A stretch of 64,000 nucleotides of DNA from Ophiobolus disseminans (GCA_010093685.1 MU006233.1:744001-808000), one strand, 5' to 3'. Shown: positions 11,690 to 22,494, numbered from the stretch's first letter. The notes: generated by a model not told the origin, from the sequence alone. Program-made: numbers and translations.

Positions 11690-12728
11690 ATGTCAATATC
11701 CATCATCACCGCCGCGCCAGCCGTGCTGTTGCCGCGCGCTCAATCCTTAACTTTCTGCTGGTATGCTACCACCACAGGAGAGGATTTCACAGTATGGACG
11801 CCTGTCACTCACGATCGCTCGAGCAAGTACATCACTAGTTACTATAACTTCCCTGTCTGGGTCGACTCATGCACCGAATCCGATGGCCGCGTTGACTGGT
11901 GCAGTACGCTCACCGTGCCGACAGATTGCGCCAGTGGAACTATATGGGGTATCAGTTCTACGTCGGATTGTACGGGAGGAAGGAGTCAGTGTTTAACGGA
12001 ATTGATGTATCAGAGACATGGCGATGCAACGCCCAAGTTGAGCAAGGTCATCTGCGATAGTTCGGGGTACTCGACGAAGACGTATTTTGTCGAGAGTCCG
12101 CCTGCGAGAAACGTTGTGAGTTTTCTCGGTCTTCTGGTGTACTGAGCTTTGTTCTAATTTCGCATCAGTTGCCTCGACGCCGCCTGTGTCCACACCAACC
12201 ACCACCACGAGTACGGTACCAGCGCTTACTAGTAGCGGCGCCGCTGCTAGTTCGACGACACTCACCGCGAGTTTCTTGCCACACACAGTTGCTTCGACAC
12301 AGCCTGTCGCCATACCGACCGCCATAAGTACAGAACCCGTGTCTACTAGTAGCGGCGCTGCTGCCACTTCGACGACACTTAACGCGAGTGCTTCGGTGTC
12401 AATACCGCTACCTTCACAGACAGCTGCGTCCCCACCTGCGCAAGATAAAAGCGGTCCCAGTGGGGGGTTGATAGCAGGCTCAGTCCTTGGAGGCGTCGCT
12501 GTGCTTGGCATTATCAGTCTTACCGCATTGTGGATCGTGAAAAGATATTCACGACAGAACAAGCCTGCTCTCAATACTTCTCAATATGGCAGCCGCCATC
12601 CTCAAGGTGGTGCCTGGACAATTGAGGTCGCAGAGCATCCAATGTACCGCGCGGAACTGTCTCAACCGGGTCTGACTTTTGGAAGAAGCGAATTGGACGT
12701 TCAAGGCAGCGTTGTCGAACATAGGTAA
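11690..12728 (+). CDS. Single-pass receptor-like surface protein, tandem copy 2
   Basis: A paralogue of the preceding gene. Matching blocks: APAVLLPRA, LTFCWYATT, WCSTLTVPTDCASG, CLTELMYQRHGDATPKLS, TYFVESPPAR, then a longer Ser/Thr stalk with an internal duplication (two TSSGAA(A) segments followed by STTL), a span at about residues 243-267, and a tail with YRAEL and GRSEL motifs shared with copy 1. Splicing is awkward. The obvious donor (GTGAGT at 12115) joins out of frame with the only good acceptor (CAG ending at 12168). An in-frame product of 329 residues needs the weaker donor GTTTTC at 12120, giving exons 11690-12119 and 12169-12728. Either a donor shift compensates a 1-bp change, or this copy makes a truncated, unanchored protein. 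Confidence 0.62.
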
Positions 12729-13616
12729 GCGGAACTTGGCGGCCATATGTCCATGACTTCCTGTATCTGTACGTGGTTCGTCGAGCGCGGAAGTCAAGAT
12801 GTGGCATGATCCAATTCAGTTGCAATGGCGCGACTCTTCTCTCGATCAGCGTCTTCTCATCGCTGGATGCTTGGAGTAGAGGGACGCGGGTTATCCAGCC
12901 TCAGCAGCATCCAAAAATACGTTCGATGTCGCAAAACTTTGGGTGCAATGCATGAGGCTGTGCACGAGTCGTTCCCGCAGCTGTCGTTCCGCCCCCACGG
13001 CACCATGCCACGTTCATCACTAGCGCCATTGGACCCCAAGTCCCGCACGCACGGCCCACGATCTTCAGGCACAACTCGTGTCTCAGGATGCCTCAGTGCC
13101 TCCTCCTCCCCAACACCGTAGTCAATTCGGCCTATCGCATCTCGCCTGAGTCGTTCACCTCGCCTCGGCGCCAGTTCTTATCAGCCTTGTCCGGCCCGAT
13201 GGAGTACCTTGAGACGCGAACTGCGCACCCCATCTGCACCGTGCCGTCGAGTGCGCAGCGGGATGCACCGCGCACTGCAGATGTTGGGTTTGAGGGCGAG
13301 GTTCTGGCGTCGCGCTGAGGCAGTCTGATGCGGCATTGTTTGGAGGCACGGTTGGATGTGTGATATGTAGTGTGATGGTTACTCTGCTCTTACTGATCTC
13401 TAGATTTGCGTTTGCTGGCAATTTTATGCTTCGTTTGAGTTCTTACCCTTTTTCCGCTTTGGAAACATTCGCTATTTTCAGAAGTCATCCTTTCGGCCTC
13501 TTTGCTGGCATAATTAATTCCAGTGGGGCCATTTACTGTGGACTGAATACTTGCAAGCGTGCTTAAGAGGTGCTTGTGCTCGCCTGTATTATCATTCTTT
13601 CCTCGAGCCCATCAGG
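12729..13616. other. Intergenic, paralogue 2 to GPI-type protein
   Basis: 888 bp. I see no gene. Open frames of 60-98 codons on both strands have no family resemblance. The segment 13370-13560 is T-rich and may be core promoter for the following gene. Confidence 0.45.
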
Positions 13617-15898
13617 ATGCATTACTTTGATCTATCTCACGCTTGCGTGCTTCTGCTGGCAGCAGTGCTCAGCCAGGGGGTTGTGGCGACACCACTCAAC
13701 GACTTGCCGACACATCGAATACTACGAGCTGCTACAAAGAGAGAGGACCTATATCGACGGAGTCTGAGAATCCGGAAAACGTTCAAGTCGGAGCTCGCAT
13801 ATACTGAAGGTATGTAAAAGTTCGTCGAGATGGATGAGGATTTACTAACGCAATTCAGAGGAGAACGGCTGGAATGGGAAGACCACGTTCGCATCACAAG
13901 TCAGGGTCAACTCGCAGAAACCGATCGTAAACCTGGAAGAGATTGAGCACTTTCTGCAGGATGTTCAGTGCGAGAGCGGCAAGATCAGAATGAGCTTCGT
14001 CGACGACTCATCTGCACGAGACGCATACCACTCCTGCCACGGAGATGATGGTGGTCTGATCATTACATCGCACGACAGTTGCAACAATGAAGGCGAAAGA
14101 GCCGTCTACAAGTAAGCCGGCGATATCCGTTCATATCATCGACGTGCTAACATCATCAGGGTCCATGAAGTTTCTTTCGCCGACGAGCTAGGAGAGTCGC
14201 TCGAGCTCTCAGTCACAGAAGCCTCATGGCAGGACGCCTTTGACCATCTCGATATCTCCTTCGGCCATACCGCAGACGATCACCTCTTCCGACGACACTC
14301 AGATTTCGCAAAGATCCGCAAGAGGCAGTCGATCGGGAACATTCCCGCTATTGACATCCCTGCCGATACACCTGACAATGTCAACGCCATCACATTTGAC
14401 TTGAAGTCTGAGCTGATCGATAAGACGTTCGCCGCGGGAGACTTCCTTCTCGGTCTTGACCAATTAGTGCCACTGCCACCTGTGCCCATCGAATTCGGCT
14501 GCAACAACTGCTCGACACGAGGACAAATAGCTCTCACTCAAGGCGCCTTCAAAATTGATGTTGGCCAGATCGACATTATTCCTGATATCCTCGAGGGTGG
14601 AGACGACGGCAAAGAGATCACAGATATCATTACTGGTGGCTTCATTGAGCTTGCGGCGACTGGTGTTGGTGCACGTTTGGATCTGTTCGCGAGACCAAAG
14701 GTCAACGGAGCATTCGAGATCGCGCTCTTCCCTATACCGATCTTAGGCTTCGTCATCCCCGGTATCGGCAAAGCTGGAGCTGTCTTCGAACCGAGAATTG
14801 CCTTTGACTTTGAGGTCAGTGGCGGCTTCGAGATCAACTACGGCATCGATGTGGCAGTGAGTACCCCAAATCCCGATATTCTGATCCTACTGACCCTTCC
14901 AGCTTCCCGATAAATCAAACATCCGCCTTGAGCTCACGGACATTGGCGAGAGCAAAGCCAACCTCTTGCCTGGATCCACTCTCAGCCCGCTTCCATTCAG
15001 CGTGGACGTGGCAGACGTGGACGTTCTGTTAGGCCTTGCATTCAAGCCCACCATTACCGTTGGCTTCGAATTCAGCGACAAGCTCACAGCCGAAGTCTTC
15101 GTGTCCGTGAACCTCCCCCGTCTCGATGCCAAACTCTCAACGGACGCACCCGCAAACTGCGGAAACTCAACCAACGCAACAACACCCGCCGCACCCTTTG
15201 CAAACTCCACAGGTAGCATCATCGGAGATATTGCCGCTCTTGGTCCCCTCGTCCTCGTCGAAGCAAACATCTCCATCACAGTCGACGTCGGCATCGGGCT
15301 CAATCTCCCCTTTCTGCCAGACCCTTTCGGCAACGTCTCCGTCGAAGCAAACATCTTCTCCGTCGGCTTCCCACTCGTCACAGCTTGCGTCAATCCCAAC
15401 GATACATTCCCGTCAATGACCGCAACTGTCACTGCTCTGCCGACGCCATGCAACGTGACAGCAACGACCGTGGTCTATAGAACAGAAAAAGTGACCCAGA
15501 CGTCCGTCGTGCGTGCGACCAAACCGTGGTCGAATCACACCGTCGCTTCCACTGTCATCGAGAAAACTCCACTGGTCCCGGGCGTGACACATATCTGGAC
15601 ACCGCCGGTTCAAGTAACTTCCACAGCTAATGCAACTACCACACTGGTTGCGCGGGCTGAAGATACCACAACAGTTGTCCCCACACTAGCTCCGATTTCT
15701 TTCCAGGCTGGTCCAACCATCCTCGTGTCCTCGGGGTTCTTGGCTCCGGGTAATGCGACGCTTACACCGGCGCAGCAGAACAATTCCGTGTTCACGGGTG
15801 CGGCTGTGCCGGGCGCAGTTGTGCAGTGGCAGAGTGTTGGATGGCAACTTGTTGTGATTGGAGTTGGCATGGGGTTTGGGGCGGTAATTTTTATTTGA
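13617..15898 (+). CDS. Large secreted protein with GPI-type C terminus
   Basis: Four exons: 13617-13809, 13859-14111, 14160-14856 and 14903-15898, giving 712 residues. The introns (49, 48 and 46 bp) carry CTAAC or CTGAC branch sites. The signal peptide is MHYFDLSHACVLLLAAVLSQ, followed by a basic propeptide-like stretch (RRSLRIRK). The middle part is a long beta-rich region of repeated Val/Ile/Phe-Gly patterns with few Cys. It is followed by a Thr/Val-rich region and a C-terminal hydrophobic tail (WQLVVIGVGMGFGAVIFI) ending at the stop, as in GPI-anchored wall proteins. Many Asn-X-Thr sites are present (for example in NATTTLV and NVTATT). I do not recognise the domain. It follows two membrane surface proteins, so the locus looks surface-oriented. 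Confidence 0.82.
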
Positions 15899-17980
15899 GG
15901 GATGTGGTAATGTTTTTATGGCTTTGTGATGTTATATAATACCCTATAGATGTGATAGACTATTGATTTAACGGACCTGCATTCGAGACTTGAGCTATTC
16001 GAATCATGACACGTCCTCATGGCGATTTTCTGCGATGTCATGGGTTACATCCAACCGTGAGATGCTCGGTCCAATCTTTCGTCCACCTTGCCAAATAGCA
16101 GTAGTCCGTTTGAGCTCAAACACGTGGATCGCCTTCGAGTATAAATACTTCGTCCGCTCGCTGCCTTGCTCTCTCCATCATACCACCGGCCTTTCAAAGT
16201 CTTCAAACACCACCGCTATCCGGCCATGGCCGCTTGCTCTTCTACTCTCAAATCTCGGATGGCAACCATAGATGTTTTCCTGTCCAACGGAATTAAAAAT
16301 CAAACTAAGCGACTCTATGTTGCTCGCCGTTCCTCATTGTCCAAATACACACTTCAAAAGAACGAAAACAAGAGACTCATATGCTTGTGTCAGGCACATG
16401 TATCCGGATGTTCCTCGAAAGCGATAGCAATCTGGCATATGTGGGTATTCGTCTACAAATGAGCTGATGGCAGTCATGCATCTCTCCTTCGCGAGGCTGT
16501 CGTTGGATGTTATGTTTCTCAGTCACTCCAATCGACAACAAAACAATGGATTCTGCAAAACAATGGCTACAACACCGTCATGGCACGAGATGTGCTTTCA
16601 AAACGGCAACTTGACAACTGCATGGGCTGCTTCTCTATCCAAAAGGTCCATCACAACCACTTATGTCAGCGAGCGTGAATCTTCAAAAATGCCGAATGAA
16701 ACGCATTATGTCGGGTGCTGAAAGTGGACCTAAAATCGGCTCATGACGAGAAGAGTCTGGATCTGGAACATCGGCGTCCAAGTTCCATGATTTCCGGAAC
16801 AACCCTCGAAAACTTAGATCTAACACTATCATGTTCTGCCTGTGCAAATTTATGAACTGAAGACACACGAGAACCACGCAAAACTGAAAAGACGGACTGC
16901 CACTTCGATGTTGCTGTTTTGGAGAACTTCAAAGAATTCAGGAAGGTGCTCATGAGCTCCACTCCTCTTTCCACGGAATAAAAAACCAAAGTCTCCGACA
17001 CATTTCATTCCCTCAGCGCCCTACTCATTGAGTCAAAATTTGCAAGCATGGACGGCAATGTCTCGCAGCCTTGAGTCTGTCAATTTGACAAAATAAAGAA
17101 GCAGAATGGCACCTTCATGACCGTTTCTAAAAGCCCACCAAATGGGATTTCATGCTTGCTGTTCTCCAAACTCACTGACGATACACCAATGTGAGCCTCG
17201 TTCTCGTCTCCGCAAAAGCCATGTGCGTTGACCCACTAAATCTCCCAGAAGTACCTGCCTTGTTCCGAGATTTCAAACGTCTAGAATGGAAGTGAGAACC
17301 CTGTGCGTTTCGAAAACATCCTATCAACAGGTTCTATGCTCGTGATTCTGAGTTTTGGCGTTCACCTCCGTAGACATACAGATTGGTGGTGGGAATTGGG
17401 CCAAAAACAAGCACTAACCAGTGTAAGCTTAACTATACTAAGCGCAACTCGTTCAAGATTTCGTGTGTAGCCTCGATTCTGAGATGTAGGCTAACCTAGT
17501 TTGCAGAAGCCTCGGAGGATTTCCTCGTTCCGGACGAGTAAGTTGAATGCGTCGCAAGTGCATTACCTACCCCATGGACCAGCGATTCTGTCTAGGGTCA
17601 TCGACGACACCCTCTCAGCTCTTGTCAGCAAGTTTATGGCATCATATCTTGGTTCACGATACGCTACTTCGAGCTGTTAGACATTCAGAACCGAAAGCTG
17701 GGTCGGTTGAGGGTCAGCGGACCCAGCGCTCGTAGTGTATCTCCTGTGCGACGGTCGCAAGTCGTTCTTAGACAAAGACGTCACGGGTCACGGCGTAACA
17801 TGCACATAGCAAGCTTCGTGAACCAAATCGATGTCAATTCCCAAGTCTATTGCACCCTACGCCATATCATGCCACATTGTCCGCCTTCACATGTCATCTC
17901 GTCCAACTCCTCGCTGGTGGTATCTTTGTTTTCGTGAAATCGCAAATCTCGCCCTTATCGTTCGTCGTTCGTTCGTATCT
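15899..17980. other. Gene-poor region, 2.1 kb
   Basis: I see no gene I can defend. A TATAAATA sequence near 16140 lies about 85 bp before an ATG (16226) that opens 79 codons, but the product resembles nothing. From 16380 to 17200 short phrases recur loosely (for example AGAGACTCATATG, AGAAGAGTCTGGATC, GACGGACTGCCACTTC), which could be remnants of an old repeat. No transposase or long terminal repeat is visible. Confidence 0.4.
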
Positions 17981-18337
17981 TTATTTTGCGATGCCGTCCT
18001 CAGCGTTGAAGCAGTCGGTGAACTGCTTGCTGTGCTTGTTCGATGCGTGATCCGTAAGCATCTTCTGGCTCGTGGTGCCCTGGAAGGTCTGGAAGCAGGT
18101 TTTGCACTTGATGGTTTGGGCGGCGGCGTTCTAGTAACCATGTGAGCAAGACTTCTCCCTCGCTACCGCCATATGACGGGATACTGGGGTTTTCACGTAC
18201 GGCTTTCAGCTGACTCTTCGCCTCCTTGGGACCGCTGTCGCCCTTGCGATCGCGCTTCTGTTGTGCCCTGGATCTTGTCAATCGTTGCCCCACCAAAGAA
18301 GGCGCGCGAATGTGGCGTACTTGGCTCCGTTACCCAT
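17981..18337 (-). CDS. Small zinc-binding protein (SERF/At2g23090-like), three exons
   Basis: Exons 18337-18321 (17 nt), 18267-18201 (67 nt) and 18130-17981 (150 nt) give 77 residues. The introns are GTACGC...CAG and GTACGT...TAG with a TTACTAG acceptor. The product begins MGNGAKAQQKRDRK, typical of the 4F5/SERF-like N terminus of this family, then KSQLKANAAAQTIKCKTC and a C2H2-type site: Cys37-x2-Cys40-x15-His56-x4-His61. Usual family length is about 70-80 residues. The members I know of are small, conserved eukaryotic proteins of unclear function, probably RNA or nucleic-acid associated. No single open frame shows it because the first two exons are so short. The start is the only ATG giving the conserved MGNGAKAQQKR. 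Confidence 0.88.
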
Positions 18338-18910
18338 GGTGATATGTGGCTGCGATTAGTCGCTGGTAGTGAGTCTGGGTGATCGGGTTATATGACTTTG
18401 TGCGGGGAATGCCTTGTGTGAAGTTTGAAGGTTGCAGACGTGAGATATTTTGCGCGGGCGGAAGGCCTAGCCCATTGGACCCTGGAGGCTACCGGCTCCG
18501 GCGCTAACGCAGAGTGGGGCTAATCATGTGATGCGCGTATTCACGACCACTGCGCTGGCTTCATGATTAGATTACCGACATTCCTACCTTCCACTTTGCG
18601 CTCTGGTATTCCATCGCGCGACTAACCACCGTCGGAAGGTGAAGCTGGACGTGCGGGGTTGCAGGCTGGGGCAGGCGCGTCAGGGACGTGTCTCAGGGTG
18701 CGGTGCGATATGTTATCGTGGTATGTTATCGATGCGTAGGAAGGGTGGAATCTTGGTTATACAACGAGTATTTGAATCGCGAATTCACCAGTCGTTTGGA
18801 TACCCTATTAACCTTATTAACCCTATAAATCCTATATCTTCTCCTCCATTTCTATCTTCTATCCTCAGCGCTCCTTCGTTTCCGCTTCTCGTCGTTGCCG
18901 TTTCTTCAAC
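18338..18910. promoter_or_regulatory. Divergent upstream region, small zinc-binding gene and CDF gene
   Basis: 573 bp between two genes transcribed outward. A TATAAAT sequence at about 18824 lies 85 bp before the CDF start and fits a core promoter. The flanking sequence 18800-18900 is pyrimidine-rich. I see no metal-response element I would name. Confidence 0.45.
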
Positions 18911-20142
18911 ATGGCGCACTCTCACAACCACGATCACGAACATGAACATAGCCACGAGGATCACCATGCTCACACACACTCTGCCAGTCGTTTTCAACTC
19001 ACGCGCAAAAATCGTCTTAGAGCTGTCATTGCCATCTCCTTCACTTTTTTCCTAGCAGAGATTTCCGTCGGATTCTACACCAAATCTCTCGCCCTTGTAG
19101 CAGATGCATTCCACTACGCAAGTATCCCTATCACATGTCTGAAGTTTTCTGTCCTTTACGCTAACATTCCGCCCAGCTCAATGACCTGATTGGCTTCGTT
19201 GTCGCCCTTGTCGCTGTGCAGGTCTCCGAACGCAAAACTTCTCCTCAAGACCTTTCCTTTGGCTGGGCTCGTGCCCAGCTCCTCGGTGCCTTCTTCAACG
19301 GCGCCGTTCTCCTGGCTCTGGGCCTGAGCATTTTCCTGCAAACGATCGAACGTTTCATCTCTATCGAGCACGTCAGCAACCCCAAGCTAGTCTTGATTGT
19401 TGGTTGCGTAGGCTTGACGTTGAATCTCATCAGCGCAGTATTCCTACACGAACATGACCACGATCATGGAGCTGGATCATTCGGTGATGCTGAGAATGTT
19501 GCACCTACGCCATCTCACGCTGCACACATGCACATCACCTCCAAGCCTAAAAAGCACGGCATGGACCTCGGTATCCTAGGAGTTTTGATCCACGTTCTCG
19601 GCGATGCGATCAACAACATTGGCGTCATAATCTCCGCAGTCATTATCTGGTTCGTCAAGTCGCCCAACCGCTTCTATGCCGACCCAGCCGTTAGCATGTG
19701 GATCGCAATCATGATCCTCATCTCCGCAGTCCCCTTGACAAAGCGCAGCGGCAAGATTTTGCTGCAGTCTGCGCCGCTAGGTGTTAAGATCGAAGACGTC
19801 AAGCATGACTTGGAGTCCATACCTGGTGTTGTGAGTGTGCATGAGCTACATGTCTGGCGGTTGGATCAGAAGAAGGCGATTGCGAGCGCGCATATTGTTG
19901 TCAGCGATCCTGATGTTGCAAGCTTCATGAAGAAGGCGCAGACGTTCAGGGAGTGTTTACATGCGTATGGGATTCATTCAGCAACGCTGCAGCCTGAGCT
20001 TGCGAGAGTGTCTCATGAGGGTGGTGAAGACACGGACGTGGGTTCGGGAGTCACGAGTGCAACGCACACTGCTAGGTCAAGCTTAGAGAAGTGCGGTCTG
20101 CCATGCCGTGTTCAGTGCGAGGAGCTCAAGTGTTGTAACTGA
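18911..20142 (+). CDS. Cation diffusion facilitator, Zrc1/Cot1-like zinc transporter
   Basis: Exons 18911-19117 and 19177-20142 give 390 residues. The intron is GC-AG type: GCAAGT at 19118 and CAG ending at 19176; the join restores ADAFHYLND, a CDF signature. The N terminus is His-rich (HSHNHDHEHEHSHEDHHAH). Six spans follow, with the two metal-site HxxxD motifs: His68-x3-Asp72 in span 2 and HVLGD in span 5. A second His-rich loop (HEHDHDHG) lies between spans 4 and 5, and the C-terminal domain has the CDF ferredoxin-like fold pattern (PGVVSVHELHVWRLD). Known fungal homologues move Zn2+ (and Co2+ or Cd2+) into the vacuole in exchange for H+. The last residues contain Cys pairs (CGLPCRVQCEELKCC). 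Confidence 0.93.
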
Positions 20143-20236
20143 ACAGGTCAAGTCTCGAAACTCTAATATCAATTCATGCAGAAACCAATCTGGATTCCTT
20201 GAAGTGCCAAATTTGAGTACAGTAGTGATATCTGAC

Positions 20237-21055
20237 CTATGCTCGTATAGCGAAAACAGGCCGCACTTTCAGGTAGCCTACGTTTCCGTATAGTTGAGTG
20301 AATGCTTCAACGACCTTTTCTGATCCCACATGTGCGGCCACAACTCCATCACCAACACACTCGTCTCCACATATTACAAAACGCCGACGGCTGATAGACC
20401 AACGAAACGCATCTCCCGGCGCAGGAATATATTTCCACAGCGGCCTCCCATCCGCAGAGTCCAGGTCTGCAGGCGCGCCAACAACCACAAGCACCTCCAT
20501 GATATTACAGATGTTCTCCATCAGTTCAGCCACTTCCTCTAATGAGTCCATTCCCTGTCCGCTGATGAGGCTCTTTTCTGACATCGCAATTCGCCGAATT
20601 CTTGACAGGGTTGACCATTGCCGACCTTCCTCCCAGGGCTCATACATTGCCTTGTGGACGTCCATTATCATGTCTTCCAACTGACTAGGTTTAAGGTAAA
20701 TAGCATCCACCGTCGGCCTAAAGGTGCGAACGAAGACAGGATACAGCAGGCCGTCGCTATCAGCTTTAGTCACCAAACCCAGTTCGCGGATACGGACTAC
20801 TGCTATGCTACGAGCCTCGCGATTGACGAAAGCCATCGGAATGTCGACGTGTATTTCGAGTAGGTCGTGGCGGAAATAGAGTTCCAGGTCAGGCTCAGCG
20901 CCTTGCCAGCGCCAACATCCCGGCTTGAAATATACCAAGGCTGGCTCGAGATCATCTGGATTTGGTAGGGCGTCATGCCAGATTTGATTTCGAAGCTCGG
21001 CGGGAAGTGTAGGGAAGCGGGAGAAGTTGGCGATGTTTGTCGTTGCGACTTCCAT
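20237..21055 (-). CDS. 2EXR-domain protein, function unknown
   Basis: A single exon; 272 residues from the ATG at 21055, or 321 if the in-frame ATG at 21202 is used. I prefer 21055 because the extra 49 residues look like translated leader. The 2EXR motif begins at residue 12: FPTLPAELRNQIWHDAL, followed by ALVYFKPGC and a conserved ALAVNREAR-like segment (AFVNREARSIAVV). 2EXR proteins are a large fungal family resembling F-box proteins at the N terminus, and their biochemical role is not established. It is convergent with the CDF gene, only 94 bp away. Confidence 0.8.
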   Translation of the reverse strand: MEVATTNIANFSRFPTLPAELRNQIWHDALPNPDDLEPALVYFKPGCWRWQGAEPDLELYFRHDLLEIHVDIPMAFVNREARSIAVVRIRELGLVTKADSDGLLYPVFVRTFRPTVDAIYLKPSQLEDMIMDVHKAMYEPWEEGRQWSTLSRIRRIAMSEKSLISGQGMDSLEEVAELMENICNIMEVLVVVGAPADLDSADGRPLWKYIPAPGDAFRWSISRRRFVICGDECVGDGVVAAHVGSEKVVEAFTQLYGNVGYLKVRPVFAIRA

Positions 21056-21462
21056 GGTAGGATGTGGAGCTGGCGATGCGCATGTGTGTTGTTCGGCGAC
21101 TGCGCCGCGACGGTTACGAGATGGAAGGGATACAGGATTGTTGGTGATGTGGATGAGAAAGACAGAGAAACGTTCACGAGCGTCGTGCACCGCTAATGCC
21201 AAGCTTATCTAGGTACATGCATGGATGTCACGAGTGTCAGCATCACGTGGCGACAGTATCAGGGCTCTCTGCGCCATATGAGCTCTTCAGTTTCGGGTGT
21301 AGGCCAAGACGGATAGGTGCTGTTAGCAAGTTATGGTCAAACATCTTCAATACCTCAACACAAGACGATGATTACAGAGTATCGCCTGACGAATCCAGGT
21401 GTCCGTGCGACGACCATGGTCACGTGAGTCGAGCCGCCTCTGCGCATCCTGGCTCTCTTCCA

Positions 21463-22494
21463 TCAGTCCATTCCTCGCTTGTCAGTCCATTTTACTATAA
21501 ACAAATCGTGCCTTCGATGTAGCCGCGCGGATATCTCCATAAAGTTAGACTCATTCTCTGCATTGACATGGCCATGGCGGATCAGGAATGCCATCCAGGT
21601 CATCGCGCAATTGAGCTTGAACTCGCTTTTCCGCGAAGCACACACAACGTTTTCGAGCGTATTCAGTTGGAAATCCTGGGCCTCGCCGTCATTTGGCGTC
21701 AGAACGATACCAGTCAGCATCTCCATCTCGTACAGATACTGTACTTGATGCTGGCACCCTGGTCGGCCATCATCCGTTTGCGTCATTGAATATGACAAGG
21801 CACCACAGGCAGTGATGTTGGCTCTAGTATACTAGGGAGAAAGAGAGGCTTCTTCTTCGCCCTCGCCAACGATGTAATCGACAGGTTTCTCTCCTGAGGC
21901 AAGGCTCCCACCGACGGTATTGTCAAGCATATTTGGATGGCTGAGCTTCGTCTTCGCACGTCGCGGAACCCAGTACTTCGTTCCCTCTGACGTCTTTACA
22001 TATGCGATGAGGTGGCACGTGTAGTTGACTATGCCGAAAGCATCAACGCCTGCGCCGTCCATGTCAAGAATATGCTGCCCGTCGTCGTCGTAGAGCGGGA
22101 AAAGCTCGTCGCACCATCGTCCAAATACCGAGCTGCTGTTCACCTTCAGGTTGGGTCGTGACGTCTCTTCCATTCGCCAGGTGCGTTCTGCAAAGGTGTC
22201 ACCGCCGTTGAGCGTCAGGAACCTGTGCTCTGCGTCAATGGCCCAATGCTCGTCCCAGCTAACTCTCGATATCGTTGAAGTATGCACGTAGCCAAAGGGC
22301 TTCGGAAATCCGTCGATCATGAAATAGTAGTAGTTTTTCATGCGCATTTGTAGGCTTCTGGATCTTCCTGGTAGTATGGCCAACTGCAAATGTAGACCGC
22401 AGGTTAGCATCCAGAAAGGAGTACAAGCATCTTGTTCTTACGAGTCAACCCTCGCAACGAGATCGAGGTTGCTGTAGCTGCTTTTAAGGCTCAT
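21463..22494 (-). pseudogene. Broken Nudix hydrolase (DUF4743/thiamine-pyrophosphokinase-related)
   Basis: The homologous regions run from an ATG at 22494 to a stop at 21463. Exon 1 is 22494-22442, followed by a GTAAGA...CAG intron (22441-22384). Exon 2 opens with WPYYQEDPEAYK, then needs a 1-bp frame change near 22341-22350 to continue as MKNYYYFMIDGFPKPFGY. The second part holds the family blocks RWCDELFPLYDDDG, FGIVNYTCHLIAYV, YWVPRRAKTKLSHPNMLDN and a Nudix-like GGSLASGEKPVDYIVGEGEE. An in-frame TAG at 21834-21832 follows, after which the frame stays open and homologous (YTRANITACGALSY, GRPGCQHQVQYLYEMEM, EFKLNCAMTWMAFLIRHG). Also, the Nudix Arg (REUXEE) appears as Gly (GEGEE). A downstream AG could bypass the frameshift, but not the TAG. 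Homologues are related to yeast YJR142W. Confidence 0.85.

Noticed and set aside
16226..16462. 79-codon frame with a TATA-like sequence upstream
   Set aside because: The context is suggestive, but the product has no recognisable feature and the region otherwise looks like decayed repeat.
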